From: Streptomyces sp. WM6386
Lineage (GTDB): Bacteria > Actinomycetota > Actinomycetes > Streptomycetales > Streptomycetaceae
Reading direction: 5' to 3'
NCBI RefSeq assembly: GCF_000972385.1
Contig: NZ_JXTE01000027.1
Span: forward strand, 28,084 to 92,083
Length of the DNA: 64,000 nt
The position numbers and the translations under genes are program-made. Position 1 is the stretch's first letter, and the number at the start of each line of letters is the position of its first letter. Under the pieces are notes generated by a model. That model was not told the origin of the DNA. It was given only the letters and a program-made list of their open reading frames with translations, and made no database searches. Positions 1 to 7,911 of this stretch are shown piece by piece.

Positions 1-152
1 GGGGCGGTCAAAGGAGCTTCGTCAGGAACCCATGCGGTGGCGTAGGACACATCACTCATAGAGCGAGAGTATCCGGCGCTACTGACATGGCCCCTCTCAC
101 GACCATGCTCACCAAAGGGGCGATTACAGCAAATGCACGTGGGTGTGGCCAG

Positions 153-692
153 TCAGCGGGTGGCGCGGAGCATCACGGTGAGGACTGGCGAGGCGGCCGA
201 CGGCTGGCTCTGTCCAAGGTCCTCGTACCCCCACGACTTGTACAGCGCGTGGACCTTTCCGCCGCCGGCAGCCGGGTTGACCATGAGTGTGACGTACGGC
301 TCGTCGCGGGTGGCGAGGAGGGCGTCGTGGATGCGGCGGGCGGTGCCGGTCTTCCGCCAGGTCGGTCGGACGCCGATCTCCTTGAGGGCCAGGGCCGGTC
401 GCTCGGTGTACTTCTCCGTCGGCGTCGGGCTGGTGCGCTGCCAGTAGCGGTCGCCGTGCTCGATGGTGTTGCCGTAGGCGTAGCCGACCGGGTGCTCGTC
501 CGCGTACGCGAGGACGGCCGTGAACCCCGGCTCGGTGCCATGCCGGTCCAGGCGCTCGCCGAACGCGGTGACCGCGTAGTTCGGCAGGTGGAGGAGCGGG
601 GCGCGTACGTCGGCGTACACGTCGAGGAGGTCGCCGCGGGCGGTGTCGAGGGTGGTGAAGGTTCGGAGTTCAATGGCGGGTGCCGTGGTCAT
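153..692 (-). CDS. GNAT-family N-acetyltransferase
   Basis: Predicted 179-residue acyl-CoA-dependent acetyltransferase. The fold is suggested by the central stretch ending in EIGVRPTWRKTGTARRIHDAL, which corresponds to the GNAT acetyl-CoA-binding motif (V-x-P-x-x-R-x-x-G-x-A), followed by a late strand VTLMVNP and the C-terminal Y-x-x-W-G-Y element typical of the family. The ATG start at 692 has a GGAGG 8 bases upstream and overlaps the stop of the regulator gene upstream (ATGA), so the two are translationally coupled. A much longer frame runs upstream but is arginine/proline-rich antisense of the regulator and is not coding. The substrate is unknown. Its proximity to a lanthipeptide locus makes a self-resistance or tailoring role possible but unproven. 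Confidence 0.85.
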   Translation of the reverse strand: MTTAPAIELRTFTTLDTARGDLLDVYADVRAPLLHLPNYAVTAFGERLDRHGTEPGFTAVLAYADEHPVGYAYGNTIEHGDRYWQRTSPTPTEKYTERPALALKEIGVRPTWRKTGTARRIHDALLATRDEPYVTLMVNPAAGGGKVHALYKSWGYEDLGQSQPSAASPVLTVMLRATR

Positions 693-1972
693 GCGGCCAT
701 CCTCCAGGTGGCGGTGTGCTCGGTCCAGGTCTGCACGGTGGAGCTGCCCGGCTCGGTGGCGCGCAGTGCGGCCCCGAACTCCTGCAGCATGCGCGTGACC
801 CGGGCGTGCTGGGTGGCGGCTTCGGCGGGGACTTTCATCGCGGTGATTGTGGCGGCGTCGGGGGCGCCCTGGGCGAGCTGGGCGTGGGCGAGCCTGGTCG
901 AGGTGATGGCGCGGGAGCGGATCATGTGGGGTCGGAGGGCGGACAGGCAGCGGTGGGCGTGGTACTCGGCGGTCGAGTAGTCGCCGAGCGCCAAGTTCGC
1001 CGACAGGGCCAGGGAGTCCAGTTCGGCCTGGTCGTAGAAGGCGAGCATCCACACCGGCCGGTAGTCGGCGGGGTCGGCGCGCAGCATGGCGTCCTGTGCC
1101 TGTTCGAAGGCACGGCGGGTGCCGGTGCGGTCCTGTGCTGCGCCGTGGATGGCGCCCTGGCGGGCTAGGCCGAGGGAGGCGAACAGGGGGTCGCGGCGGG
1201 TGAGGTGCAGGTTGCGGGCGACGTCGTTGGCGGCGAATGCGTCGGCGGGACGGCCCATGTGGCGGTACATGGTGCCGGCGTGGCTCCAGATGCGGAACTT
1301 GATCGCCTGGTCGCCGGACATCTCGGCGAGAGCCTGGGCCTCGCGCATGTGGGCCTTGGCGACGTCATAGCGCCGGCCGTCGATGGCGGCCCACATCGCG
1401 GAGGAGCGGAAAGCGGCTGCTGAGGCGTAGAGGTTGCTGCGTACGCGCTGGGTGGCGCTTCCGGCGTTCTGGAGGTTGAGTGCCTCGTCGGCGAGGGCGG
1501 CGGCCCGCTGTTCGATGCCGAGTTGTCCGCCGTGGCGGTGGTCGCTGGCGATGATCTCGGCGAAGCGCTTGTTGAGGCGGTTGACGTCGCTCATGCCGAT
1601 ACGGCGCTGCGATGCGGTGCCGGGTGCGGCTGCTGCTGCGGCAGCCGCCGCGATGCTGCCGACGAGGGTGCGGCGCTTCATGTCGAGGTCCTCCTGCTGC
1701 GGTGGGGCCGGGGTGGACGAAGGTCGGCTCCGTGGCACGAACCCTAAGGCGATGGCGGGTAGTCCGGTGACGTCCTCAAGTGCCGTGCGGGCGGCTGACT
1801 TTGGCCAGGTGACCCGGCCCGCTTTCCATGCCCGGACCGATGAGCCGTCGAGTCCTCCAGGGCGCCCGGTCAACCGTTCAATGGCCCTGTTCACGGCCTC
1901 GGCGAGGCTATTGGAGCTGTAGCCGTGTTCGGTCATCCACGCCTCAAGAACGGTGTTGCGGGTGGTGTCCAT
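689..1972 (-). CDS. XRE-type regulator with TPR-like C-terminal domain
   Basis: 427 residues. The N-terminal 75 residues form a helix-turn-helix-like unit (SSNSLAEAVNRAIERL, then SVRAWKAGR in the place of the recognition helix). A short alanine-rich linker beginning MKRRTLVGSIAAA follows, and then about 300 residues of alpha-helical repeats (for example AALADEALNLQNAG and SHAGTMYRHMGRPADAF), as in Streptomyces XRE regulators with a TPR-like sensor half. Such regulators are frequent next to RiPP loci, so control of the divergent lanthipeptide genes is a reasonable inference. The alanine run after KRRT resembles a signal peptide but is internal to the reading frame. The ATG at 1972 lacks a strong Shine-Dalgarno sequence. 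Confidence 0.8.
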   Translation of the reverse strand: MDTTRNTVLEAWMTEHGYSSNSLAEAVNRAIERLTGRPGGLDGSSVRAWKAGRVTWPKSAARTALEDVTGLPAIALGFVPRSRPSSTPAPPQQEDLDMKRRTLVGSIAAAAAAAAAPGTASQRRIGMSDVNRLNKRFAEIIASDHRHGGQLGIEQRAAALADEALNLQNAGSATQRVRSNLYASAAAFRSSAMWAAIDGRRYDVAKAHMREAQALAEMSGDQAIKFRIWSHAGTMYRHMGRPADAFAANDVARNLHLTRRDPLFASLGLARQGAIHGAAQDRTGTRRAFEQAQDAMLRADPADYRPVWMLAFYDQAELDSLALSANLALGDYSTAEYHAHRCLSALRPHMIRSRAITSTRLAHAQLAQGAPDAATITAMKVPAEAATQHARVTRMLQEFGAALRATEPGSSTVQTWTEHTATWRMAA

Positions 1973-2213
1973 GCGGGCACGGTAGTGCGCGCGATCCTCA
2001 CTCGCCAGGTAAAGGAAAGGTCAAAACACCCTAGGCCGGTCCGTCGGCTGAGCCCCTGAACGTCCTAACCAACGTGCTGTGAAAGGGAGTTGTCTGGGTG
2101 CTGGTCGCCCGCCGCGCCCCACCGTGCGGGTGGCTGTTGACGGCCCGGCCCGCCCCTGAGGTTCCCCCGCGGGGGCGGGCCGGGCGCCGAGACGACACGA
2201 AGGCTCCACCCCA

Positions 2214-2660
2214 ATGACGAGTCTGAGAACAGCAGTTGAGGCCCTGTCCGTCGGCCACCCCACATACAGCCAGACCTTCCCGTGCGAGCCATCCACGGCC
2301 GAGCTCGGCCGCGAACTCGTCCGGGACGTCCTCGGCGTGTGGCACCTCGACGGCCTCGCCGACCGTGCCGTGCTGATCATCACGGAGCTCATCGCGAACG
2401 CCTCCAGGCACACTCCGTGTCCCGAGATCCGCCTCACGGTTGGGCGGCCGAGCGCGACTCGACTGCGTGTCGGGGTCGTGGATCGGGAACCATCGCGTCT
2501 GCCCATACTCAGCCAGGTGGCTGACGACGACGAGTCGGGGCGCGGGCTGCTCCTCGTCGACGCTGTCGCTGACCGCTGGGGCTACGACCTGCACGGCTCG
2601 GGCAGATGCCCTTGGGGCAAAGAGGTCTGGGCGGAACTCCGCACCAAGGGTGGCAAGTGA
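2214..2660 (+). CDS. GHKL ATP-binding protein (anti-sigma/HATPase_c_2-like)
   Basis: 148 residues forming a single HATPase_c_2 domain. The N-box is ELIANASRHT (about residues 63-72), the G1 box lies in GVVDREPS, and the G2 box in ESGRGLLLVDAVADRWGY. There is no histidine phosphoacceptor domain, so it is not a sensor kinase; the family is related to SpoIIAB/RsbW-type serine kinases and is extremely common in Streptomyces. It heads a rightward run: its TGA overlaps the GTG of the next small gene (GTGA), indicating coupled expression. Targets cannot be inferred from the sequence. Confidence 0.88.
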   Translation: MTSLRTAVEALSVGHPTYSQTFPCEPSTAELGRELVRDVLGVWHLDGLADRAVLIITELIANASRHTPCPEIRLTVGRPSATRLRVGVVDREPSRLPILSQVADDDESGRGLLLVDAVADRWGYDLHGSGRCPWGKEVWAELRTKGGK

Positions 2661-2869
2661 GCATCCCGGCGACGGCACCGTCGCCCCTTCCGGATCTTGC
2701 CCGACTTCGGCCCCGCCAGCAGATGGCCATGGACTGCGCCCTCTGCGCTCGGCCACTGGGAGCGAGCGGTCGACTGCTGGGCGAGATACGCCACCGGGGC
2801 CTGCCGTTCCAGCTCTGGGCCTGCGCTCCCAACTGCCAGGCCGCCAGATCGACTATCCCGACCAGCTGA
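2657..2869 (+). CDS. small Cys-pair protein, possible zinc ribbon
   Basis: 70 residues from a GTG that overlaps the stop of the ATP-binding protein gene (GTGA). It contains two cysteine pairs, C-A-L-C near residue 27 and C-A-P-N-C near residue 57, spaced like the knuckles of a small zinc ribbon. No signal peptide or membrane segment is visible. Translational coupling and an intact frame with typical GC3 bias support real coding. I do not recognise a named family. Similar mini-proteins are often found beside GHKL ATP-binding proteins in Streptomyces, but no role is known to me. Confidence 0.6.
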   Translation: MSIPATAPSPLPDLARLRPRQQMAMDCALCARPLGASGRLLGEIRHRGLPFQLWACAPNCQAARSTIPTS

Positions 2870-2887
2870 GAAAGGGGGCGTCCTTCC

Positions 2888-3079
2888 GTGGAGGAGTGGC
2901 CGTGGATCACCGGTGATTGCTGGCTCGGCTGCGGCCGGACCGGAGTCCTGGTGATCTGGCTCGGCCCGGTGCAATGGGACGGGCAGCACGCCCCCTTCTA
3001 CGCGTGCGAGCCGTGCCTCGATCGCCTCAAGGCCCAGGCGCTCGCCTACTTCATGGAGCGGCGACCGGCATCCGCTTGA
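2888..3079 (+). CDS. small Cys-pair protein, second in the pair
   Basis: 63 residues starting at GTG 2888, with AAAGGGGG 10-15 bases upstream. It carries C-W-L-G-C near residue 11 and C-E-P-C near residue 40, again two CxxC-like knuckles suggesting metal binding, in an otherwise tryptophan-rich small protein. It lies 18 bases downstream of the previous Cys-pair gene and is probably cotranscribed with it and with the ATP-binding protein gene. Function unknown. It may be ancestral to the region rather than part of the lanthipeptide locus, since a 188-base gap separates it from the precursor gene. Confidence 0.6.
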   Translation: MEEWPWITGDCWLGCGRTGVLVIWLGPVQWDGQHAPFYACEPCLDRLKAQALAYFMERRPASA

Positions 3080-3267
3080 TCAGAATCCCGGCACACGACT
3101 TCCCGGCGTGAGGCAGGCAGCCCGCAAGGACCTCCTACGCGGAGCACGCCCCTCGTGCCGGGCGGCCAGGAGCCGTCCGCGGAGCAACTGTGTGGCAACG
3201 CTCCCGTGACGGCACCTGGTGGGCGATCCGGCCCAGTAACACCACAACGATTACGAGGAGTTGAAGC

Positions 3268-3447
3268 ATGAAGCGCAGCACCGTAGTTCCCAGCCGCACC
3301 GAAGTACGCCCGCAGATCCCCGGGGCATCGGACGGCTTCGACCTGGACGTCTCCCTCGTCGAGGTCGCCGACCCGGCCGGCCTGGTGAACCTGACCGACG
3401 ACAACTGCGGGTCCACCTGCGGCGCCTGCACCACCAACGTCGCCTGA
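3268..3447 (+). CDS. FxLD-type lanthipeptide precursor (LanA)
   Basis: 59-residue precursor peptide. The leader carries F24-D25-L26-D27, the FxLD motif related to the FNLD box bound by LanB enzymes. The C-terminal core (about residues 43-59) has Asp44, Asp45, Asn46, Cys47, Ser49, Thr50, Cys51, Cys54, Thr55 and Thr56. There are three cysteines and several Ser/Thr, so up to three (methyl)lanthionine rings are possible. Acidic residues next to the first cysteine are candidate substrates of the PIMT-like enzyme encoded downstream. The ATG is preceded by GAGGAG at a spacing of about 7. LanB, LanC and the methyltransferase follow on the same strand. No protease or dedicated exporter is seen in the window. 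Confidence 0.93.
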   Translation: MKRSTVVPSRTEVRPQIPGASDGFDLDVSLVEVADPAGLVNLTDDNCGSTCGACTTNVA

Positions 3448-3471
3448 CCCGGCCCTCAGATCACCCCGGTC

Positions 3472-3503
3472 TGGTGCCGCCGCGTCTCCGCGCGGCGGCA
3501 CCA
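3472..3503 (+). promoter_or_regulatory. perfect 13-bp hairpin between precursor and lanB
   Basis: The arms 3472-3484 and 3491-3503 are perfect 13-base inverted complements around a 6-base loop, and no T-run follows. It sits 24 bases after the precursor stop and 32 bases before the lanB start. In RiPP operons such a structure commonly acts as a leaky terminator or an RNA-stabilising element, giving excess precursor over enzymes. That role is inferred here. Confidence 0.7.
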
Positions 3504-3535
3504 GCCGCCCGTCCTCTCGCTTACGGAGGTCCTTG

Positions 3536-6500
3536 GTGGTTGCTCCTACCGCAGCGTTCAGCGCCGGTTCCACTGCTCTCGTGCGCGCCGTGCCCCGGCC
3601 CTCGCTGCCGTTTCCTCCATGCCCTGACCTCGATGACCGCTCGCCCAGTGGTTCGTCTGCCCGTGTGGCGTGGCTACGCACGGTCTGGGCGGACAAGGAC
3701 GTCGCCGAGGCACTCCAGCACTCCAGCCCGGTCCTGGCCGCGCAGGTAGAGGCGCTTTGCACGGCTGAGCATCCCGCCCTCCGAGATGTGCGGCGCGCGG
3801 CGCTGTCCGTGGCCCGCTACCTGCTGCGTGCCCAGCACCGCGCGACACCCTTCGGCCTGTTCGCCGGCGTGGCCATCGCGGAGTTCGGTCCGCAGGCGCG
3901 GGCCGACTGGGGCGAGGAGCATGTGGCCGTCGGCCGCGCGGGGGCAGAGTGGCTGGCGGCCGTGGTCGAGCGGTTGGAGTCGTGCCCGGACCTCCTCGAT
4001 CGGCTGCCCGTCGTCGTCAACAACACCGTGACGTGCCGGGGAGACCGGCTCGTCGTGCCGTTCCAGCCCGATGTCCAGGACGACCGGATTCGCGCGGTCG
4101 AAGCGTCTCTGGCCCTGACCGGACCGGTGCACGCGGTCCTTGCCGCGGGCCGACTGCCGATCCGGTTCGGCACCCTCGTGGACAAGCTCCAGGCGGAGTT
4201 CCCCGAGGCCGGTCCCGAGAAGGCGCGTCAACTGCTGGCGGAGCTGATCCGGCGGCGGGTACTGATCACGGGCCTGCACGCTCCGAGCACCGAGACCGAT
4301 GCCCTCGGGTATCTGGTGAGCCAGCTCGACGCGATCGACGCTGGAAGTCTCGCCCCGGTCGCGGAGACCGTACGCGAACTCCACGCGGTCCAAGCGGGCC
4401 CGGAGGAGTGCGCCACGCACGGCGGCCGGGACAGCGTCGCGGCGCGGATGCGAGACCTCGTCCCTGGTCTGCGTCGCCACCCCGTCGCGCTCGACCTCCG
4501 CCTGGACGCGCAGATCGTTCTGCCGGAAGTGATCGCCCGAGAGATCGAGCGCGCCGCTCTCATCCTGACCCGCTTGAGCAGCCGTCCGTATGGGACCGCC
4601 GCCTGGAACGAGTACCACCAGCGGTTCTACGAGCGGTACGGCATCGGCACGATGGTGCCGCTCGCGGAGGTGGTCGCGGACAGCGGCACCGGCTATCCCG
4701 ACGGCTACCCAGGCGCTCCGGCCGGCGTACGCAGGCCCCGCGTCTCCGCTCGTGATGACGCCCTTGTACGGCTGGCTCAGGCAGCCGCGCTCGACGGCCG
4801 TGACGAAGTGATCCTCACGGACGAACAGATCGAGGCCCTGGACGTGGGTCCCGACGAGCCTCGGCTGCCGCCGCATTTGGAGATCGGGATGCGGGTGCGG
4901 GCGGCCAGCCTGGAGGAGTTGCAGCACGGGCGATTCCGGCTGGAGGTCGTGAACGTGTCCCGTGGCGCTGGCGTCTCCACGGGCCGATTCCTCAGCGTGC
5001 TGGCCCCCTCCGACCGGGAAGCTGTGGTCGCAGAGCTTGCCGACCTCCCGGCCGCAGACGGCAACACCATGCCCGCGCAGCTGTCTTTCCCGCCCCTGCG
5101 CCCCGAGAGTGCCCACGTCACCCGCTCCCCACAGGTTCTACCAACCGTGATCAGCCTTCAGGAGCACCGCGCCTCGCAGGACACCGTCCTGACCCCCGAG
5201 GACTTGGCTGTGGGATGCGACGGCCGCCGCATGTACCTCGCTGTCCCCGAGCGAGGCCACCGTGTTGAGGCCGTCGGGATGCATGCGTTGAACCTGCGCG
5301 CCCACACCCCGCCGCTGGTGCGGTTCCTCACCGAACTGTCCCGCGCCCAGTGCGCGCAGGTCACCGTCTTCGACTGGGGCGCCGCAGCGGCGATGCCGTT
5401 CCTTCCTCGTCTGCGGTACGGCCGGACCGTGCTGGCCCCGGCACGCTGGCAGCTGGAAGCGTCCGAACTTCCCGGCCATGCCCGCCCTCGGGCCGAGTGG
5501 GACACCACGCTCAGCGACTGGCGTGCCCGGCGAAGGCTGCCGCGCCGCGTCTACCTCGTAGAGGACGACCGGCGCCTCTTCCTCGACCTCGACGAGGCTG
5601 GCCACCGTGCGCTCCTGCGCAGACACCTCGACCATTCGCGCCTGGCCGTGATCGTCGAGGCCCCGGAACCGGAGGCGTACGGCTGGTGCGGCGGGCGAGC
5701 CCACGAGGTCGTGGTGCCCCTCAAAGCAACCGGGCCGTCGGCATGGCCGCCACTGCCAGCCCCCACCCGGGCTCGTGCCCTGTCTGCGACCCAGATGCAG
5801 ACGCCTGCCGCTTTCCCGGTTCTTCTGGCCGCCCTGTACGGCGACCCCCGCCGCCAAGATGTCTTGCTCTCCCGGCACTTGCCCGGCCTACTCCAACAAC
5901 TCGGCAACCCGCCATGGTGGTTCATCCGCTTCCGCGACCCGGACCAACACCTCCGCGTACGCATCGCCCTCCCCGCGCCGGAAGCCTTCGCCGACACGGC
6001 CCGAACGGTGAGCGCCTGGGCCGACGAGCTACGAAGCGTCGGCCTGCTGGCCGACCTGCGCTATCCCACCTCCTACCGCGAGATGGGCCGCTGGGGCTCC
6101 GGCACCGCATGGGAGGCGGCCGAGGAGGTGTTCCGGGCAGACTCGCGCGCCGTCTTGGCCCAACTTGCGCAGCCACAGCGTCCGGGCCAGCGCACGCTGG
6201 TGGCGGCCCACACGGTCGCCATCACCTCCGCCTTCCTCGGCACCACTGAGGCTGCGATGCAGTGGCTGATCGACCATGTCTCGCCGACCGCACCGATGCC
6301 CGTTCCACGCCCGCAGTTCACCGAGGCCGTACGGCTCGCCGACCCGAGCGACGACTGGTCGGCCTTGCGCATGGTCCCGGGCGGGGGCGCCATCGTGTCG
6401 GGATGGGCAGACCGAGATACGGCGATCGCCGCGTACCGGCCGCACCTGCCCGGCCCGGAAGCCCAGGGCATCGCCGTCGACGACGTCCTGACCTCCCTGC

Positions 6501-6619
6501 TGCACGTCCACTTCGTGCGTCACGTCGCCGTGAACTTCCCAGAGGAAGAGGCGTGCCTCTACCTGGCGCGCGCGGCCGCCCTGGCCTGGACCGCCCGGAC
6601 CAAGGGGAGGGCCTCGTGA
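3536..6619 (+). CDS. class I lanthipeptide dehydratase LanB
   Basis: 1027-residue LanB that dehydrates Ser/Thr in the precursor using glutamyl-tRNA. The N-terminal glutamylation (Lant_dehydr_N) domain is recognisable from the family signature R-x-T-P-F-G-L-F-A-G-V near residue 103. The C-terminal third (from about residue 745, ALSATQMQTPAAF onward) is a SpaB_C-type elimination domain containing W-x-x-I-R-F-R-D-P and Y-x-R-E-x-x-R-(W/Y)-G-like elements. Both halves are in one chain, so this is a full-length enzyme. GTG 3536 is preferred because GGAGG lies 6 bases upstream; a TTG three bases earlier is the alternative. Its stop overlaps the GTG of lanC (GTGA). Confidence 0.93.
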   Translation: MVAPTAAFSAGSTALVRAVPRPSLPFPPCPDLDDRSPSGSSARVAWLRTVWADKDVAEALQHSSPVLAAQVEALCTAEHPALRDVRRAALSVARYLLRAQHRATPFGLFAGVAIAEFGPQARADWGEEHVAVGRAGAEWLAAVVERLESCPDLLDRLPVVVNNTVTCRGDRLVVPFQPDVQDDRIRAVEASLALTGPVHAVLAAGRLPIRFGTLVDKLQAEFPEAGPEKARQLLAELIRRRVLITGLHAPSTETDALGYLVSQLDAIDAGSLAPVAETVRELHAVQAGPEECATHGGRDSVAARMRDLVPGLRRHPVALDLRLDAQIVLPEVIAREIERAALILTRLSSRPYGTAAWNEYHQRFYERYGIGTMVPLAEVVADSGTGYPDGYPGAPAGVRRPRVSARDDALVRLAQAAALDGRDEVILTDEQIEALDVGPDEPRLPPHLEIGMRVRAASLEELQHGRFRLEVVNVSRGAGVSTGRFLSVLAPSDREAVVAELADLPAADGNTMPAQLSFPPLRPESAHVTRSPQVLPTVISLQEHRASQDTVLTPEDLAVGCDGRRMYLAVPERGHRVEAVGMHALNLRAHTPPLVRFLTELSRAQCAQVTVFDWGAAAAMPFLPRLRYGRTVLAPARWQLEASELPGHARPRAEWDTTLSDWRARRRLPRRVYLVEDDRRLFLDLDEAGHRALLRRHLDHSRLAVIVEAPEPEAYGWCGGRAHEVVVPLKATGPSAWPPLPAPTRARALSATQMQTPAAFPVLLAALYGDPRRQDVLLSRHLPGLLQQLGNPPWWFIRFRDPDQHLRVRIALPAPEAFADTARTVSAWADELRSVGLLADLRYPTSYREMGRWGSGTAWEAAEEVFRADSRAVLAQLAQPQRPGQRTLVAAHTVAITSAFLGTTEAAMQWLIDHVSPTAPMPVPRPQFTEAVRLADPSDDWSALRMVPGGGAIVSGWADRDTAIAAYRPHLPGPEAQGIAVDDVLTSLLHVHFVRHVAVNFPEEEACLYLARAAALAWTARTKGRAS

Positions 6620-7890
6620 ACGCCTACCCTGCGCTCGGCCTGGTCGACGCCATCGCCGCCCAGCTCGCCGATCCCGAGACCATGCCCCGAGGCCCCAGGA
6701 CGCTGTCCTCGGACCGGCAGCACCTTGCCTACGGGCCACCCGGCATCGCGCTCCTGCACATCGAGCTGGCCGCGAACGACCTCGGCCCGTGGCACCGCGC
6801 CCACGACTGGCTCGCCGCAGCCTCCCGACAGCCGCTCACCAGCGGCCCAGACAGTCACCCCTTCTACGGAGTACCCGCCTTCGCTCATGCCCTGACCTGT
6901 GCGGCCGATCACCTTCCCGACTCCTACCAACGCGCTCTCGACGTGATGGACGCCCAGATCGCAGTCGACGTAGGACGCCGTCTCGACGCCGCACACCGCC
7001 GCATCGACGCCGGACGCCTGCCGCAACTCGCCGAGTTCGACGCCATCCGGGGCCTCACCGGCTACGGCGCCTACCTACTGCGCCGAAACCCCAGCAGCTC
7101 CGCGACGCGCGCCGTTCTCGAATACTGCGTGCGCCTCACCGAACCGATCACCCACCACGGTGAGACCCTGCCAGGCTGGTGGGCGGAGACCGGGCCCTCG
7201 GGCAGCCCGGACGACCGATTCCCCGGCGGGCACGCCAACACCGGTATGGCGCACGGCATCGGCGGCGTGCTCGCACTCCTGGCCCTCGCCGCTCGGAACG
7301 GCTCCGTCACCGACGGGCACCACGCAGCACTGCGCACCATCCTGACCTGGCTGGACCGCTGCAAGGAGCAGACCGACGGCGCACCGGTCTGGCCGTATTG
7401 GGTCACTCAGGCAGAGATGCGAAGCGCGCGTCTCACCCCGTCCGCGCCCCGGCGACCCTCCTGGTGCTACGGCACCGCCGGCCTCGCCCGCGCCCAGCAA
7501 CTTGCCGCGCTCGCCCTCGGCGACACCTGCCGCCAAATCGACGCGGAGAACGCACTCGTGGCCGCCCTCACCGACCCCGAACAGCTGAAGGCTACGACGG
7601 ACAACGGCCTCTGCCACGGCTTCTCCGGCATCGCCCACGCTGCCGCGCGCACGGCCGAAGACGCCCACCCCTCGACCGCGGAGAAACTCCACGCCGCGAT
7701 CCCGGCCCTCCTGGCTGCGGTCATCCCACCGGACACCGACCCCGAACTCACGGCGACGGTGCTGATCCAGGACGAGAAAGGCGGCCCCGGCTTCCTCGAC
7801 GGTGCCGCCGGCATAGCCCTGGCCCTGCTCGCGTCCAGCACCGCCGCACCACCCCGGTCCGCCTGGGACGCCTGCCTCCTCATCGCTTGA
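6616..7890 (+). CDS. lanthionine synthetase C (LanC) cyclase
   Basis: 424-residue zinc enzyme that adds cysteine thiols to dehydroamino acids. The expected metal ligands are all present: Cys284 in W-C-Y-G-T-A-G, and Cys333-His334 in L-C-H-G-F-S-G. The LanC double-barrel glycine motifs (A-H-G-I-G-G near 212 and Y-G-P-P-G near 39) are also visible. The start is the GTG overlapping the lanB stop; a longer open frame upstream is antisense-like arginine-rich sequence inside lanB and is rejected. The next gene begins 21 bases after its stop, so lanB, lanC and the methyltransferase fusion form one operon. Confidence 0.93.
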   Translation: MNAYPALGLVDAIAAQLADPETMPRGPRTLSSDRQHLAYGPPGIALLHIELAANDLGPWHRAHDWLAAASRQPLTSGPDSHPFYGVPAFAHALTCAADHLPDSYQRALDVMDAQIAVDVGRRLDAAHRRIDAGRLPQLAEFDAIRGLTGYGAYLLRRNPSSSATRAVLEYCVRLTEPITHHGETLPGWWAETGPSGSPDDRFPGGHANTGMAHGIGGVLALLALAARNGSVTDGHHAALRTILTWLDRCKEQTDGAPVWPYWVTQAEMRSARLTPSAPRRPSWCYGTAGLARAQQLAALALGDTCRQIDAENALVAALTDPEQLKATTDNGLCHGFSGIAHAAARTAEDAHPSTAEKLHAAIPALLAAVIPPDTDPELTATVLIQDEKGGPGFLDGAAGIALALLASSTAAPPRSAWDACLLIA

Positions 7891-7911
7891 TCCACCGACC
7901 GAAGGACCTCT

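Noticed and set aside
1-152. Possible attL or partial gene at the window start
   Set aside because: No repeat of the tRNA-Lys 3' end and no convincing frame could be seen.
153-1052. 299-residue minus-strand frame extending the GNAT gene upstream
   Set aside because: The extra N-terminus is Arg/Pro-rich antisense of the regulator gene, and the real start has GGAGG and an ATGA overlap.
3674-5116. 480-residue minus-strand open frame
   Set aside because: Antisense to lanB; no ribosome site and no recognisable motif.
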